Of a DNA stretch of 64,000 nt, positions 25,913-35,495 are shown one piece after another; the stretch's first letter is position 1, and each line of letters begins with the position of its first letter. The translations under genes and the position numbers were made by a program. The notes under the pieces were generated by a model. It had not been told where the DNA came from and did not search any database. It was given only the letters and a program-made list of their open reading frames with translations. This stretch comes from an uncultured Anaerolineae bacterium (lineage in GTDB: Bacteria > Chloroflexota > Anaerolineae > CG2-30-64-16): contig CAKZKT010000130.1 in NCBI GenBank assembly GCA_937124585.1, positions 1 through 64,000 on the forward strand, read 5' to 3'.

Positions 25913-28900
25913 CTAGACGGTGAGGGTTTGGAAACGCTGGCCGCGCTGCGCCAGCTCGTCCAGCATGCGTTTGGTGTCGGCGAAGTCGCGGCCGGCCAGG
26001 CGCTCGACCTTGCAGCCGGCATCACGCAGCATCTGCTCGACCTCGGTCGGCACGCCGGCCGGGCCGCCGACGATGGTGACGTATTCGGCGTGGCGGGCGT
26101 CTGCGGGTGAAAAGCCCAGGGTCGGCCGGAAGCGGGCCACGTAGTTGACGGCCGAATTGAAATCTTCGCGCGCCCAGTCGTCGGCGCGCTGCCAGAAGAG
26201 CATGTAGTGGCCGATCACTTTCGGCGCCGGTTTCAGTTCGCCGGCCAGAACCGAGCGCACGCGCTCGTGCAGCAGGAGTTTCCACTGTTTGCCGGTCAGC
26301 CAATCGTCGCCGGGGCATTCGGTCGGGTTCTGCGGATACTCCTTGTGGCCCATGATGTTGTCTACGGGGATGCGGAATCTGGAGGCCAGCCAGGCCGCGA
26401 GATGAGCCGTGCTCTGCAATTGTGCAGGCGTCGGGATGGCGCCGTTGCGGAAGTCGCCTTCGACGCAGATGCCGATGGTGTAGTCGTTCACGACGCCAGC
26501 ATGATAGGCGATCGTTTCGAGGCGGTTCACCTGATAGATCGTGCCGTCCGGTCCGATGCAGAAGTGGTAGCCGATGCCCGGCCAGTTGTTGGTGTTTACG
26601 TGGTAGCGCGCGATCGTCTCGACCGGGATGTTGGCCGGCGCGGCGCTGTGGTGGATGGTCAGGTGTGTGATGCGATCGAGTGCCCGCGTCTGATAGCGAT
26701 TGATGGCGTGTTTGGGCAGTTCGTTCGTCACGTCTTTGATGTTGGGCGTGGGCACGCTGTCGGCCGCAGGCGATGTGCCGCTTTGTGCTGCCTGGAGTTG
26801 GCGCTGGAGTTCGGCGATCGTCTGGTTCAGGTTGTTGATGCGCTGCGTGAGCGTGGCTTTCTCGGCGGTGAGCGTCTGTACCTGCTGGTTCAGGCGGGCC
26901 TTTTCCGCGTTCGCTTGTTGCAGTTGACCGGTCAAGGCCTGGATCTGCTGCTTGAGCTGGCCGACATCGCCGCTGCCCGCCTGGATCTCCGCCTGCAGCC
27001 GGTCGCGTTCCAGGATGAGCGCGCTGATATCGGCCTGGGCCTGGCTCAGCGCCTGTTGCAGCGGCTGCAGCTGCGCCTGCAATGTCGTCAGTTGTTGCGT
27101 CAGGGTCGCTTTCTCGTTGGTGAGGGCCTGTACCCGCTGCGTCAGAGTGGTCTTCTCGCCTGTCAGGGTCTGCACCTGCTGCGCCAGCGCGGCCTTCTCG
27201 TTGTTGGCCGCCTGAAGCTGTTGGCCGAGCGTTTGGATCTGCTGGTTGAGCTGGCTGACATTGGGCATCTGGCTGAGCTGTGTCCGCAGCTGGTCTCGCT
27301 CGGCGGTCAGGCTGTTGATGGTTGTCTGCGCCTGGCTCAGGGCCTGCTGGAGCTGTTTGACCTGGGCCTGCAGTGCCTGCAGGGCGGCGTTGTCTGCTGC
27401 GGGCGTCGCTCCTGGGCCGGCTGTTTTCTGCAGGTCGGCGATGCGGACGGTCAGCAGGCCCTTCCAGTTTTTGCCGGTGAGCCATTGCGCGCCCGGCGAC
27501 GTCGAGGTGATGAACTCGCTGACCCCTTTTACGGCCTCGATGGGCAGCTTGTATTCCTGCAGCAGCCAGGCGCACAGGCGAGCGGTCGCGTCGAGCTGGG
27601 CATCGTTCGGCGTCTGGGCGGTGAAATCGCCGGCAACCGCGATGTTGATGCCCTGCGCCAGCCATGGCTGCGTCACGTCCACGGTCTGATCCAGGGGGTT
27701 GGTCTGCTGGATCGTGCCGTCGGCAGTGATGAAGAAGTGATAGAGGATGGCGCCCCAGCGTCTGTGGTGGGCGGCGGCCAGCCTGTCGGCACCCACGCTT
27801 GAATCCACTGCGGTGTGGTTGATGACCAGCGCAGTGACCTGGTTTCCCGGTCGCGGCTTGAGGCTGCCGGCCGTGCGCGGCAACTGCTGCGTGATATCGC
27901 TAATGGTCGGCTTGGGGATCTTGGGCGCGCCGGCCGCGCGCAGTGCTGCGATTTCGGCCTCGAGGGCGGCATTGCGCTCCCGCAGACCGGCGAGCTGGCC
28001 GTTCAGGTCGCGCAGCTGGTTCTGCAGGGTGGCGATCTCGGCTTGCAGCGCGGTCACCTGGGCGCGCAGCGCGGCCGCTTCGCCGTCTGTGGCCGGAGCG
28101 CCGGGCTTGACGGCTGCGAGCTGGCGCTGCACGCGCTCCAGCAGCTGTGCTTTCCAGTTCTGCTCATTGAGCCATTGCTTGCCGGGCGAGCCCGTGACGA
28201 CCAGTTCCTGCGCGCCTTTGATGGTATCCAACGGCAAGCCATACGTGGCCAGCAGCCAGGCGCAGAGCGACGCCAGCGCGTTCATCTGTGCTTCGCCGGG
28301 CACTGTGTTGTCGAAGTTGCCGGCCACATACACGCTGATGCCGTTGTAGATCCAGGGCTGGTTCTGCGCCACGACTTCGTCAATGGGGTTGGTCTGCTGG
28401 ATCTCGCCGTCGCCGGTGATGAAGAACTGGGCGACGATGCCGGGCCAGCGTTGCATGTGCGCCTGCGCCACGCGCTCGGCGCCCACCTCTGGCCGGACGG
28501 CCGTGTGATTGATGACGATGTACTGGATGGCAGCGATGGGGCGACGGAAGAAGCCGGCCGGGTTGCGCGGCAGCAGGTTCGTGATGTCGTTGATCGGCGG
28601 CGCGCTCGGCCCGGCCCCGCCTCCGGCCTGCAAGAGCTTGATCTGCTGCTGCAGCAATGTCACCTGCTGCTGCAGCGCCGCAACTCGCTGGCGCAGGTCG
28701 GCGGCCTCTGCTCCGACCAGCCGCAGGCGCACCTGGCCGCTGCCTGCCGGATACTCCTCCATGACCAGACGCTGCCAGTCTTGCGTCTTCAGGCCGCTTT
28801 CGGGGTGCTTGTATTCGTCGCTGATCGGGTAGCCGGTGATGTCCACGCCGTACTTCTGGTAGAAGGTGGCGAAGGCGCCCTGGGCCTTCTTGCCGGTTTG

Positions 28901-29953
28901 CGGGAAGGTGATCTCTGCAGCCGGCGTCGGGGTGACCGGCTGCACCGGCGGCGTCGGTTGTTCGGGCTGCACCTGGATGTGCTTCTCCCAGTTGTAGCGA
29001 TGGGCCAGCGCCTGCTTGAAGTCCTCGATCACGCCGTTCTTGCCTTCGATGTACCAGCGGTCATAGCGAGGCCAGCGGTAGAGCAGTACGGCGCGAATTT
29101 TCTGGGTGCCGGGGGTCTTGTTCCAGGCGTCAATCTCGCCGTAGGCGCGCTGCACCCAGCCGTTGTTGTGATCCAGCCATGGATCATCCTGGTCGGTTTC
29201 GGTCAGATAAACCGGCAGCGAGCGCATGGTATTGGGGATGGCCTGCATGAAGTCCCGGTAGGCGCGGAAGTTGTACTGCCGGTTGCGGAAGCGGGCATCG
29301 CTCATCTTGTAGTCGTTGTAAATGAGCTCTGGATTGCTGCCGTGTGTGTAGGTGTGGATGGCAATCCCATCGCAGTTGGCCGGCCCCAGGATGGTCAGGA
29401 TGTCGGTGAGATATTTGCACCAGTCGCCGTTCGGGTTGCCGTCGTAGACGGTTTGAGCGTTCCAGGGCGCCACCGCGCCGACGATCACCTGGTCGTTTTG
29501 GTGGCCCGGAACCGCCTTGATGGCCGTGCGGCATTGGCGGTAGCAGTTGGCGTACATGCTCGGCGTGATCGTCTCGCCGGGGTTGACGAGCCGATCCCCT
29601 TCCATCTTCACCCCTGGCCGCTCGATCGGGTGGTTCATCTCGTTGCCGATGATCCAGATGTGCGCGCCCTTCGAGTTGCGCACGAAGTTGGCGCAACGTT
29701 TGGCGAAGTCGGGATAGCGACTGGCCGGCGGAATAGTGCCTTCGGGCGCGTAGCCGTTGTTCAGCCGCACGAGGATGCCGAAGCCTCGGTTCGACCACGG
29801 CGTGTAATCTCTGCCGCCCATGTCGTTGGGGTCGCAGCCGATCGCCTCGGTAAACAGGATCCAGCCGAAGATGCCCGCCTCGGCCATGATGTGTTCACCG
29901 CCTGGATCGTGGAAGCCGTAGAGATAGGGCGAATCATTGAGCGGTCGGGCCAT
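25913..29953 (-). CDS. Giant multidomain cell-wall protein: GH-A-like domain plus three amidase (PGRP-like) domains
   Basis: 1346 residues. Residues 1-330 form a clan GH-A-like barrel with IWIIGNEMNHP (acid/base Glu) and VYLTETDQDDPW (nucleophile Glu). A Pro/Thr linker leads to a module with FYQKYGVDITGYPISDEY (about 350-415), a coiled coil, then three N-acetylmuramoyl-L-alanine amidase type 2 domains at about 455-613, 685-840 and 1075-1240. Gln-rich heptad coiled coils separate them (624-672, 855-1060). Domain 3 keeps HHS, GHKEY and the Cys of TECPG. Domains 1 and 2 have Ala/Val for that His and Ser for the Cys, so they are probably binding domains. A C-terminal module ends the protein. No signal peptide is visible. 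Start chosen at MARPLND. Confidence 0.85.
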   Translation of the reverse strand: MARPLNDSPYLYGFHDPGGEHIMAEAGIFGWILFTEAIGCDPNDMGGRDYTPWSNRGFGILVRLNNGYAPEGTIPPASRYPDFAKRCANFVRNSKGAHIWIIGNEMNHPIERPGVKMEGDRLVNPGETITPSMYANCYRQCRTAIKAVPGHQNDQVIVGAVAPWNAQTVYDGNPNGDWCKYLTDILTILGPANCDGIAIHTYTHGSNPELIYNDYKMSDARFRNRQYNFRAYRDFMQAIPNTMRSLPVYLTETDQDDPWLDHNNGWVQRAYGEIDAWNKTPGTQKIRAVLLYRWPRYDRWYIEGKNGVIEDFKQALAHRYNWEKHIQVQPEQPTPPVQPVTPTPAAEITFPQTGKKAQGAFATFYQKYGVDITGYPISDEYKHPESGLKTQDWQRLVMEEYPAGSGQVRLRLVGAEAADLRQRVAALQQQVTLLQQQIKLLQAGGGAGPSAPPINDITNLLPRNPAGFFRRPIAAIQYIVINHTAVRPEVGAERVAQAHMQRWPGIVAQFFITGDGEIQQTNPIDEVVAQNQPWIYNGISVYVAGNFDNTVPGEAQMNALASLCAWLLATYGLPLDTIKGAQELVVTGSPGKQWLNEQNWKAQLLERVQRQLAAVKPGAPATDGEAAALRAQVTALQAEIATLQNQLRDLNGQLAGLRERNAALEAEIAALRAAGAPKIPKPTISDITQQLPRTAGSLKPRPGNQVTALVINHTAVDSSVGADRLAAAHHRRWGAILYHFFITADGTIQQTNPLDQTVDVTQPWLAQGINIAVAGDFTAQTPNDAQLDATARLCAWLLQEYKLPIEAVKGVSEFITSTSPGAQWLTGKNWKGLLTVRIADLQKTAGPGATPAADNAALQALQAQVKQLQQALSQAQTTINSLTAERDQLRTQLSQMPNVSQLNQQIQTLGQQLQAANNEKAALAQQVQTLTGEKTTLTQRVQALTNEKATLTQQLTTLQAQLQPLQQALSQAQADISALILERDRLQAEIQAGSGDVGQLKQQIQALTGQLQQANAEKARLNQQVQTLTAEKATLTQRINNLNQTIAELQRQLQAAQSGTSPAADSVPTPNIKDVTNELPKHAINRYQTRALDRITHLTIHHSAAPANIPVETIARYHVNTNNWPGIGYHFCIGPDGTIYQVNRLETIAYHAGVVNDYTIGICVEGDFRNGAIPTPAQLQSTAHLAAWLASRFRIPVDNIMGHKEYPQNPTECPGDDWLTGKQWKLLLHERVRSVLAGELKPAPKVIGHYMLFWQRADDWAREDFNSAVNYVARFRPTLGFSPADARHAEYVTIVGGPAGVPTEVEQMLRDAGCKVERLAGRDFADTKRMLDELAQRGQRFQTLTV

Positions 29954-30011
29954 TGCATTGCCTCGCAAAGCGCAGACGAATCAACATCGGGCCAACACGA
30001 ACAGCCCGTCT

Positions 30012-30040
30012 ATTATACTTAATACTGGACGGATTGTCTA
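30012..30040 (-). promoter_or_regulatory. Promoter of the multi-amidase gene
   Basis: Minus-strand TAGACA (30040-30035), 17-bp spacer, TATAAT (30017-30012), about 59 bp before the start codon. Confidence 0.75.
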
Positions 30041-30072
30041 TAAGACCCCACAGGGTTTCGCATCCCATGGCC

Positions 30073-30111
30073 AAAAACAACGGGCGACGAGGGGGGACCC
30101 TCTCGTCGCCC
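30073..30111 (-). terminator. Terminator of the ior operon
   Basis: Minus strand GGGCGACGAG / CTCGTCGCCC, then GTTGTTTTTGG, 35 bp after the iorB stop. Confidence 0.85.
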
Positions 30112-30145
30112 AGCCCCATCCTTCCGATGGATTCGTTTGCGCTGC

Positions 30146-30730
30146 CTAGCCGACTTCCAGACTTCTGCCCAGCTCGAACGCGCGGCGGTTCAGCTCTCGA
30201 ACCTTCGGCGGGACGCGTTCCGCGATGGCGCGCAGCCAGATCTCGGCCGGGATCGCCACGAAGCGGGAGAGCGCACCCAGGAGGATGACGTTGGCGACGC
30301 GCGGGTTGCCCAGCCCGGCCGCCAGGCTGCCTGCCGATACGATCTGCACCTGGCCGGCGCGTTGCTGGAGCTGAGACATGATCTCGTCATCGGCGGGATA
30401 GGGCGTGCGCGATTCCATGGCCAGCGTGGGGATCGCTTCGTCGCTGACCACGGCCACACCATCGCGGTGCAGATAGTGCGCCCACCGGCATGCTTCCAGC
30501 TTCTCGAACGCCAGCAAATAGTCGGCTCCGCCCAGGGGAACCATCGGCGAGAAGACCTGGTCGGCCAGCCGCACGTGGCTGATCACACTGCCGCCGCGCT
30601 GTGCCATGCCATGCACGTCGGTCTTTTTCACGTCATAGCCGACGGCCATCCCGACCAGGCACAGGATGTCGCTGGACAGCACGATTCCCTGTCCGCCGAC
30701 TCCGGTTAGAACGAAGTTGAGTGGTTTCAT
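30146..30730 (-). CDS. iorB: Indolepyruvate ferredoxin oxidoreductase, beta subunit
   Basis: 194 residues of the gamma-domain type of 2-oxoacid:ferredoxin oxidoreductases: FVLTGVGGQGIVLSSDIL, KKTDVHGMAQRGGSVISHVR and LGGADYLLAFEKLEA are the CoA/subunit-interface motifs of IorB. With IorA it oxidatively decarboxylates aryl pyruvates (indolepyruvate, phenylpyruvate, 4-hydroxyphenylpyruvate) to aryl-acetyl-CoA, reducing ferredoxin. It is the last gene of a coupled operon and is followed by a terminator. Confidence 0.93.
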   Translation of the reverse strand: MKPLNFVLTGVGGQGIVLSSDILCLVGMAVGYDVKKTDVHGMAQRGGSVISHVRLADQVFSPMVPLGGADYLLAFEKLEACRWAHYLHRDGVAVVSDEAIPTLAMESRTPYPADDEIMSQLQQRAGQVQIVSAGSLAAGLGNPRVANVILLGALSRFVAIPAEIWLRAIAERVPPKVRELNRRAFELGRSLEVG

Positions 30731-30772
30731 GAGTGAATCAGCAGATCTGCAAATGGGCAGTGCAGTGAGCGT

Positions 30773-32704
30773 TTATGACGGCTGGCTCAGGGCGGCGCGC
30801 TCGACGCGCAGGATGGCGTCGTGCGGGCAGATGCGAACGCAGACCTGGCAGTCGGTGCAGCGGCCGGTCAGCACGGCCACTTTGCCGTCTTTGCGCACCA
30901 GCGCCGGGCAAGCGGTGACCAGGCACGCCCAGCAGGCCACGCATTTCTCCGGCTCCACCCAGGCCGTGAAGGCGCTGTCGGATTTGAATTCCAGCGCGCA
31001 CGGCTCGCGGATGATCAGCACCGACGGCTCATCCGACCGGACAGCGCGGGCGATTTCGCGCGCGATGGCGTCGGTGTCGAAGCCGCCGATCACCTTCACA
31101 TCCTCGATCCCCAGGCCGCGGCAGAGGCTCTCCAGCTCGATCCGCCGGGCCGGTCGGCCGTCCACCGTTTTGCCGGTGCCTGGGTTGACATTGCCGCCCG
31201 TCATCGCGGTCGTGAAGTTGTCCAGGATGATCACGGTCGTCGCCGCGCCTGAGGTGATCACATCCACCAGGCCGGTGATTCCGGAGTGGAAGAAGGTCGA
31301 GTCGCCGATCACGGCCACCACTTTGTTTTTGATGCCGCCTTTTTCCAGCCCAATCGCCTGGCCGATGCTGGCGCCCATGCAGGCGCACGTGTCCATCGCG
31401 TTCAGCGGCTGCAGCGCGCCCAGCGTGTAGCAGCCGATGTCGCCGGTGATCACCAGGCCGTATCGCCGTCGTCGTTCCAGGTTGCCGCGGCGATATGGGC
31501 TGCCCGATGTCATCCCTGTGCCCTCCGGTGGTTTCTTTTCTTCCTTCGCTTCCTGTTCTTCGAACATCAGCTGCCGCAACACGTAGAACGTGCCGCGATG
31601 CCCGCACCCCGGACAGAGCAGCGGCGGTCGGGCCGGGATGCGGGTGATCGGCGCCGATCCTGACCTCTCGCGCAGATGCTCTGCCACCATCTCAGCGGGC
31701 AGGCCGGCAGCCAGGCTGCGCTCGGCCACCAGTTCGGGCGTGAACTCGCCGATGATCGGAAAGATGTCCTTGCCGCGCACGCGCTCGCGCGCGATGTCGG
31801 GCAGGCCGCGAATCTGTTCTTCCAGATACGGGTCCAGTTCCTCCACGACGACCAGCGTCTCGACCTGGCGGGCAAATTCCTGGATCAGCCGCCTGGGCAG
31901 GGGATAGGCCATGCCGAGCTTCAGGAAAGAAGCAGTGGGGAAGACCTCGCGGGCATAGACGTATGCGATGCTGCTGGCGACGATTCCCAGGCGGCGGTCG
32001 CCCCACAGGATGAAGTTCAGCGGAGTGGTCTCGACATAGTCCTGCAGCCGGCCGAGTCGGGCCTCCAGTGCCACCCGGCGCTGGCGGGCATTCGACGGCA
32101 ACATCACGTATTTGATCGGATCGCGGCGGAAAGCGCGCAACTGCGTTGTGGCCGGCCTCTCGACTGAACCGCGCTGCACTTGTTCTGCCGCCACCTCGAC
32201 CAACGATTGCGCATGCGACACGCGCGTCGTCGTGCGCAACAATACCGGCATATCGAACCGCTCGCTGATCTCCAGCCCCACGCGCATCATCTCGAAGCAT
32301 TCCTGGCTGTCCGAGGGCTCCAGCAGCGGCACTTTGGCGAATTTGGCATAGTTTCGATTGTCCTGTTCGCCCTGCGAAGAGTGCATCCCCGGATCATCGG
32401 CCGAGATGACCACCAGGCCGGCCTCGACGCCGGTGTAAGCGACCGCGAAGAAGGGATCGGCAGCCACGTTCAGGCCGACATGCTTCATCGTGACGATCGT
32501 GCGCGCGCCGGCCATCGCCGCGCCCATCCCCACTTCCAGCGCCACCTTCTCGTTGGGCGACCATTCCGCGTAGACGCCGGGATAGCGGGCGAAGTACTCC
32601 AGGATCTCGGTGCTGGGCGTGCCGGGATAGCCTGTGGCGATCGTCACGCCGGCCACGTAGGCGCCGAGGGCCAGCGCCTCGTTGCCCAGGATCATCCGCT
32701 TCAT
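30773..32704 (-). CDS. iorA: Indolepyruvate ferredoxin oxidoreductase, alpha subunit
   Basis: 643 residues. The N-terminal pyrimidine-binding domain has ATGYPGTPSTEILEYFA and EWSPNEKVALEVGMGAAMAG; the TPP-binding domain has CPGCGHRG, GDIGCYTLGALQP, GDSTFFHSGITGL and NFTTAMTGGN. Two [4Fe-4S] motifs close the protein, CVACWACLVTACP and CTDCQVCVRICP. A charged insertion (about residues 380-405) interrupts the TPP domain and is not typical. The ATG at 32704 overlaps the ferredoxin gene stop as ATGA. Confidence 0.95.
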   Translation of the reverse strand: MKRMILGNEALALGAYVAGVTIATGYPGTPSTEILEYFARYPGVYAEWSPNEKVALEVGMGAAMAGARTIVTMKHVGLNVAADPFFAVAYTGVEAGLVVISADDPGMHSSQGEQDNRNYAKFAKVPLLEPSDSQECFEMMRVGLEISERFDMPVLLRTTTRVSHAQSLVEVAAEQVQRGSVERPATTQLRAFRRDPIKYVMLPSNARQRRVALEARLGRLQDYVETTPLNFILWGDRRLGIVASSIAYVYAREVFPTASFLKLGMAYPLPRRLIQEFARQVETLVVVEELDPYLEEQIRGLPDIARERVRGKDIFPIIGEFTPELVAERSLAAGLPAEMVAEHLRERSGSAPITRIPARPPLLCPGCGHRGTFYVLRQLMFEEQEAKEEKKPPEGTGMTSGSPYRRGNLERRRRYGLVITGDIGCYTLGALQPLNAMDTCACMGASIGQAIGLEKGGIKNKVVAVIGDSTFFHSGITGLVDVITSGAATTVIILDNFTTAMTGGNVNPGTGKTVDGRPARRIELESLCRGLGIEDVKVIGGFDTDAIAREIARAVRSDEPSVLIIREPCALEFKSDSAFTAWVEPEKCVACWACLVTACPALVRKDGKVAVLTGRCTDCQVCVRICPHDAILRVERAALSQPS

Positions 32705-33213
32705 GGCCGTTCCCTCAACGCCGGCCGCATCTCCGGCAGGATGCCGGAGCGGACGATTTCGCGGCGGCGACGCGCCGCCATCTCGGCTGGCGTGGTGAGC
32801 GCAAGGGCATCGTGGACACACACCTCCACGCAGCGCGGCCGGCCCCCGCGGTCCTCACACAGATTGCACATCGAGACGATCCGCTCGCCATGGTTGATCG
32901 TCACTGCGCCGAACTCGCACGCCTCCACGCACCAGCCGCAGCCGTTGCAGACATCCTTGTCCACCAGCATGATGCCCGACGTCGCGCTAACGCTGATGCA
33001 CTGCCGCGGGCACGCTTTCATGCAGGTTGGTTCATCGCACAGGCGGCAGGCAATGGCCATGATATGGGCCGGCCTTGCGCGCTCGGTGATGCGCACCAAC
33101 CGGATGTGCGAGGCCAATGGGTTATACCCCCCGTAGCGGGCCGAACAGGCGAACTCGCACATCTGACAGCCGGTGCATTTCTCGGGATCACAGACGATGA
33201 ATGGCTTTTGCAT
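32701..33213 (-). CDS. 4Fe-4S dicluster ferredoxin-type electron carrier
   Basis: 170 residues of the HycB/AOR-associated family with four cysteine clusters: CTGCQMCEFAC, CRLCDEPTCMKACP, CNGCGWCVEACEFG and CNLCEDRGGRPRCVEVC. It probably passes electrons between the aldehyde oxidoreductase and other partners. Its ATG shares a base with the AOR stop (TGATG) and its stop overlaps iorA. The longer ORF-track start lies inside the AOR gene and is rejected. Confidence 0.92.
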   Translation of the reverse strand: MQKPFIVCDPEKCTGCQMCEFACSARYGGYNPLASHIRLVRITERARPAHIMAIACRLCDEPTCMKACPRQCISVSATSGIMLVDKDVCNGCGWCVEACEFGAVTINHGERIVSMCNLCEDRGGRPRCVEVCVHDALALTTPAEMAARRRREIVRSGILPEMRPALRERP

Positions 33214-35051
33214 CACGCACCTACATTTCTGGCGATATCTTCCAACCCCAGCGCGATGAGCTGGCTCTTGGGGATCAAGCCGTCGGCCGTCCAGCCACGC
33301 GCGGCGTAGTATCCCGCAATCATCGCTCGTAATTCCGTCTCCGTCACCACCAGCGGCTCGCGATTCGGCCCGCCAGGCGTGGGGTCGGCCAGCGCCCGCA
33401 GCGGCAGCCAGTCCTCGGCCGCCACCCAGCCCTCGCGAATGTTGAACGCCTTTTTCAGGTTGCAGATGCGCGCGCCGGCCTGTTCCAGCATCTCCGGCGT
33501 CATCTCCAGACCGGTGACCGCCTGATAGAGCCGGCCGACCTCGGCGTAGAAGTCGCCGAAGACGGCGCGAATGAATTTGCACAGGCCCAACGAATCGAAG
33601 AGCGCCGCCTTGTCCTCCAGCTCCACCAGCGCCGCGCCGTGATCTGGTCCGCCGTTGAAACGGTCAACGCGGCCCTGGATGTCGGCGTTGTAGCCGGGCG
33701 CCCGGTTGTGGCACGCGCCGCGCGTGCCGACCGCGTAGCCCAGCGCCATCGTCTTCAGCCCGCGCGGATCGTAGCCCGCCATCTCCAGCCCTTTGACGTG
33801 CATGGCGAACGCCTCGCTGCCGCGGCCGACCTGAGCCGCGGCCCGCCGCGTGCCCTCGGCCAGCAGGTCGCCGATCCCCTCGCGGCGCACGATCTTCTCG
33901 AGCAGCGCGATCCCGGCCGCCGCGTCGCCAAAGCGCGGCTCCAGCCCATCGCAGTCGGCCCGCGTCAGGATACCGGCCTCGAAGCATTCCATCGCCCAGG
34001 CGACCACCGTGCCCGCGCTGATGGCATCCATGCCGGCCAGGCCGGCCAGCTCGACCGCACGGATGGCCGGTCGTAGGTCGTCCACCCCCCACAGCGACGT
34101 CACCGCGTAGAGCGGTTCATAGTCCATGCGTGAACGGGCGCCGGCATACGGCCCATCGCGCACCGCGGCCACATGCTCGCATGCAACCGGACAGCCGGCG
34201 CAGGCCACCACGCGCTCGACATAACGACGATTGAGCATCTCGCCGCTGACTTTTTCGGCCCCCTCGAATGTAGTGTGCCGGTAGTTGCGGGTGGGCAGTG
34301 TGCGCAAATAGTCGAAGACGAGCACGTTGCTGGGCGTGCCCAGGCCGCGATACTTCTCGGTCATCGGCCCTTGACAGCGGTGGGCCAGCTCCATCGCCAG
34401 CGGCTCGAGGGTGGCCATATCGACGATGCGGATCGTTTGGCTGCCGCGCATGGCGATAGCTTTGAGGTTTTTCGCTCCCATGACCGCGCCCAAGCCCGTG
34501 CGGCCGGCCATGCGGCTGCGATCATTGGCGATGAGCGCGAAGCGCACCAGGCGCTCGCCGGCCGGACCGATGGTCGCCACGCTGAACTCGTCCGAGCCGA
34601 TCTCGCGGCGGAGTGCATCCTCGGTTGCCCAGGTGTCCAGGCCGGCGAGCCGGGGGGCGGGGCAGAGATGCACTTGATCATCGTGGATGACCAGATACGA
34701 CAGCTCGGCGGCACGGCCGGTGATCACGAGCGCATCATAGCCGGCGCGGCGCAGCGTATGCGACCAAAAGCTGCCCGACAGGCTGTCGCCGATCATGCCG
34801 GTCAGGGGCGATTTGGCCACGACCGCGTGTTTGCTGCCCGTGGGGACGAGGGTGCCGGCGAATGGCCCTGGCGCGAAGACGAGTACATTTTCCGGCCCCA
34901 GCGGATCGGCACCTGGTCGCAGGTGATCGTAGAGCAGGCGGGCGCCGAGGCCGACGCCACCCAGGTAGGGCTGGATCTGGCGGGCCTCCCGCTGCTCGAC
35001 CCAGCTTTTGCCCCGGCTGAGGTCCACATACAAGATGCGCTCGCGGTACAT
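33213..35051 (-). CDS. aor: Aldehyde ferredoxin oxidoreductase (tungsten enzyme)
   Basis: 612 residues of the AOR family, which carries tungstobispterin and a [4Fe-4S] cluster and oxidises aldehydes to acids. The N-terminal domain shows LGGVGLGARLLYDH and GSKHAVVAKSPLTG; the pterin loops include RMAGRTGLGAVMGAKNLKAIAMRG; cluster ligands are CAGCPVAC and the distal Cys in SLGLCKF. Its pairing with IorAB and PaaK suggests aryl-acetaldehyde or similar aldehydes as substrates, an inference. It starts 4 bp after the ACT gene. Confidence 0.95.
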   Translation of the reverse strand: MYRERILYVDLSRGKSWVEQREARQIQPYLGGVGLGARLLYDHLRPGADPLGPENVLVFAPGPFAGTLVPTGSKHAVVAKSPLTGMIGDSLSGSFWSHTLRRAGYDALVITGRAAELSYLVIHDDQVHLCPAPRLAGLDTWATEDALRREIGSDEFSVATIGPAGERLVRFALIANDRSRMAGRTGLGAVMGAKNLKAIAMRGSQTIRIVDMATLEPLAMELAHRCQGPMTEKYRGLGTPSNVLVFDYLRTLPTRNYRHTTFEGAEKVSGEMLNRRYVERVVACAGCPVACEHVAAVRDGPYAGARSRMDYEPLYAVTSLWGVDDLRPAIRAVELAGLAGMDAISAGTVVAWAMECFEAGILTRADCDGLEPRFGDAAAGIALLEKIVRREGIGDLLAEGTRRAAAQVGRGSEAFAMHVKGLEMAGYDPRGLKTMALGYAVGTRGACHNRAPGYNADIQGRVDRFNGGPDHGAALVELEDKAALFDSLGLCKFIRAVFGDFYAEVGRLYQAVTGLEMTPEMLEQAGARICNLKKAFNIREGWVAAEDWLPLRALADPTPGGPNREPLVVTETELRAMIAGYYAARGWTADGLIPKSQLIALGLEDIARNVGA

Positions 35052-35055
35052 GGCG

Positions 35056-35463
35056 CTATGCCCCGTTCGCCAGCCCTTTGAGCACCTGCTCGGCCTTGTC
35101 GAGGCGGTCTACTTTCATGATGACCTCGGCTTTGTCGGTCGGTCGCTCACTGTGGGCGTACAGATATTCGATGTTGACGCCGGCTTGGGCCAGGGGCATG
35201 ACGATGGCGGTTTCGAGTGCGCCCGGCACGTCGGGCACCTCGACGCGCAGCACCTCGGTGGTGGCTGCGGTCAGCCCGGCGCGGCGAATCGCTTCCATCG
35301 CCGCCACCGTATCGTCCACGATGATGCGGGCGATACCGAAGTCGGCTGTGTCGGCCAGGGAGAGGGCGCGCAGGTTGATATGGGCCGCGGAGAGAACCTG
35401 CAGCAGATTGGCCAGCCGGCCCGGCCGGTTTTCGAGAAAGACAGAAATCTGGGTGACGCGCAT
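35056..35463 (-). CDS. Tandem ACT-domain protein
   Basis: 135 residues made of two ACT domains (about 1-65 and 70-133), starting MRVTQISVFLENRPGRLANLL. Proteins of this kind are regularly encoded next to ior and paaK genes and are thought to sense amino acids. The start at 35463 has GGAGAG upstream; the earlier in-frame ATG at 35499 would overlap paaK by 4 bp. The partner it regulates is unknown. Confidence 0.88.
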   Translation of the reverse strand: MRVTQISVFLENRPGRLANLLQVLSAAHINLRALSLADTADFGIARIIVDDTVAAMEAIRRAGLTAATTEVLRVEVPDVPGALETAIVMPLAQAGVNIEYLYAHSERPTDKAEVIMKVDRLDKAEQVLKGLANGA

Positions 35464-35495
35464 GGCGGCTCTCCTTGTTTTCTGAAACACCACAT

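Noticed and set aside
26207-30022. Long plus-strand ORFs (531 and 735 aa) across the multi-amidase gene
   Set aside because: They mirror the repetitive coiled-coil and amidase coding sequence and carry no recognisable domain.
31029-31607. Additional ORFs inside iorA
   Set aside because: Out-of-frame shadows within a gene whose TPP and cluster motifs are continuous in the main frame.
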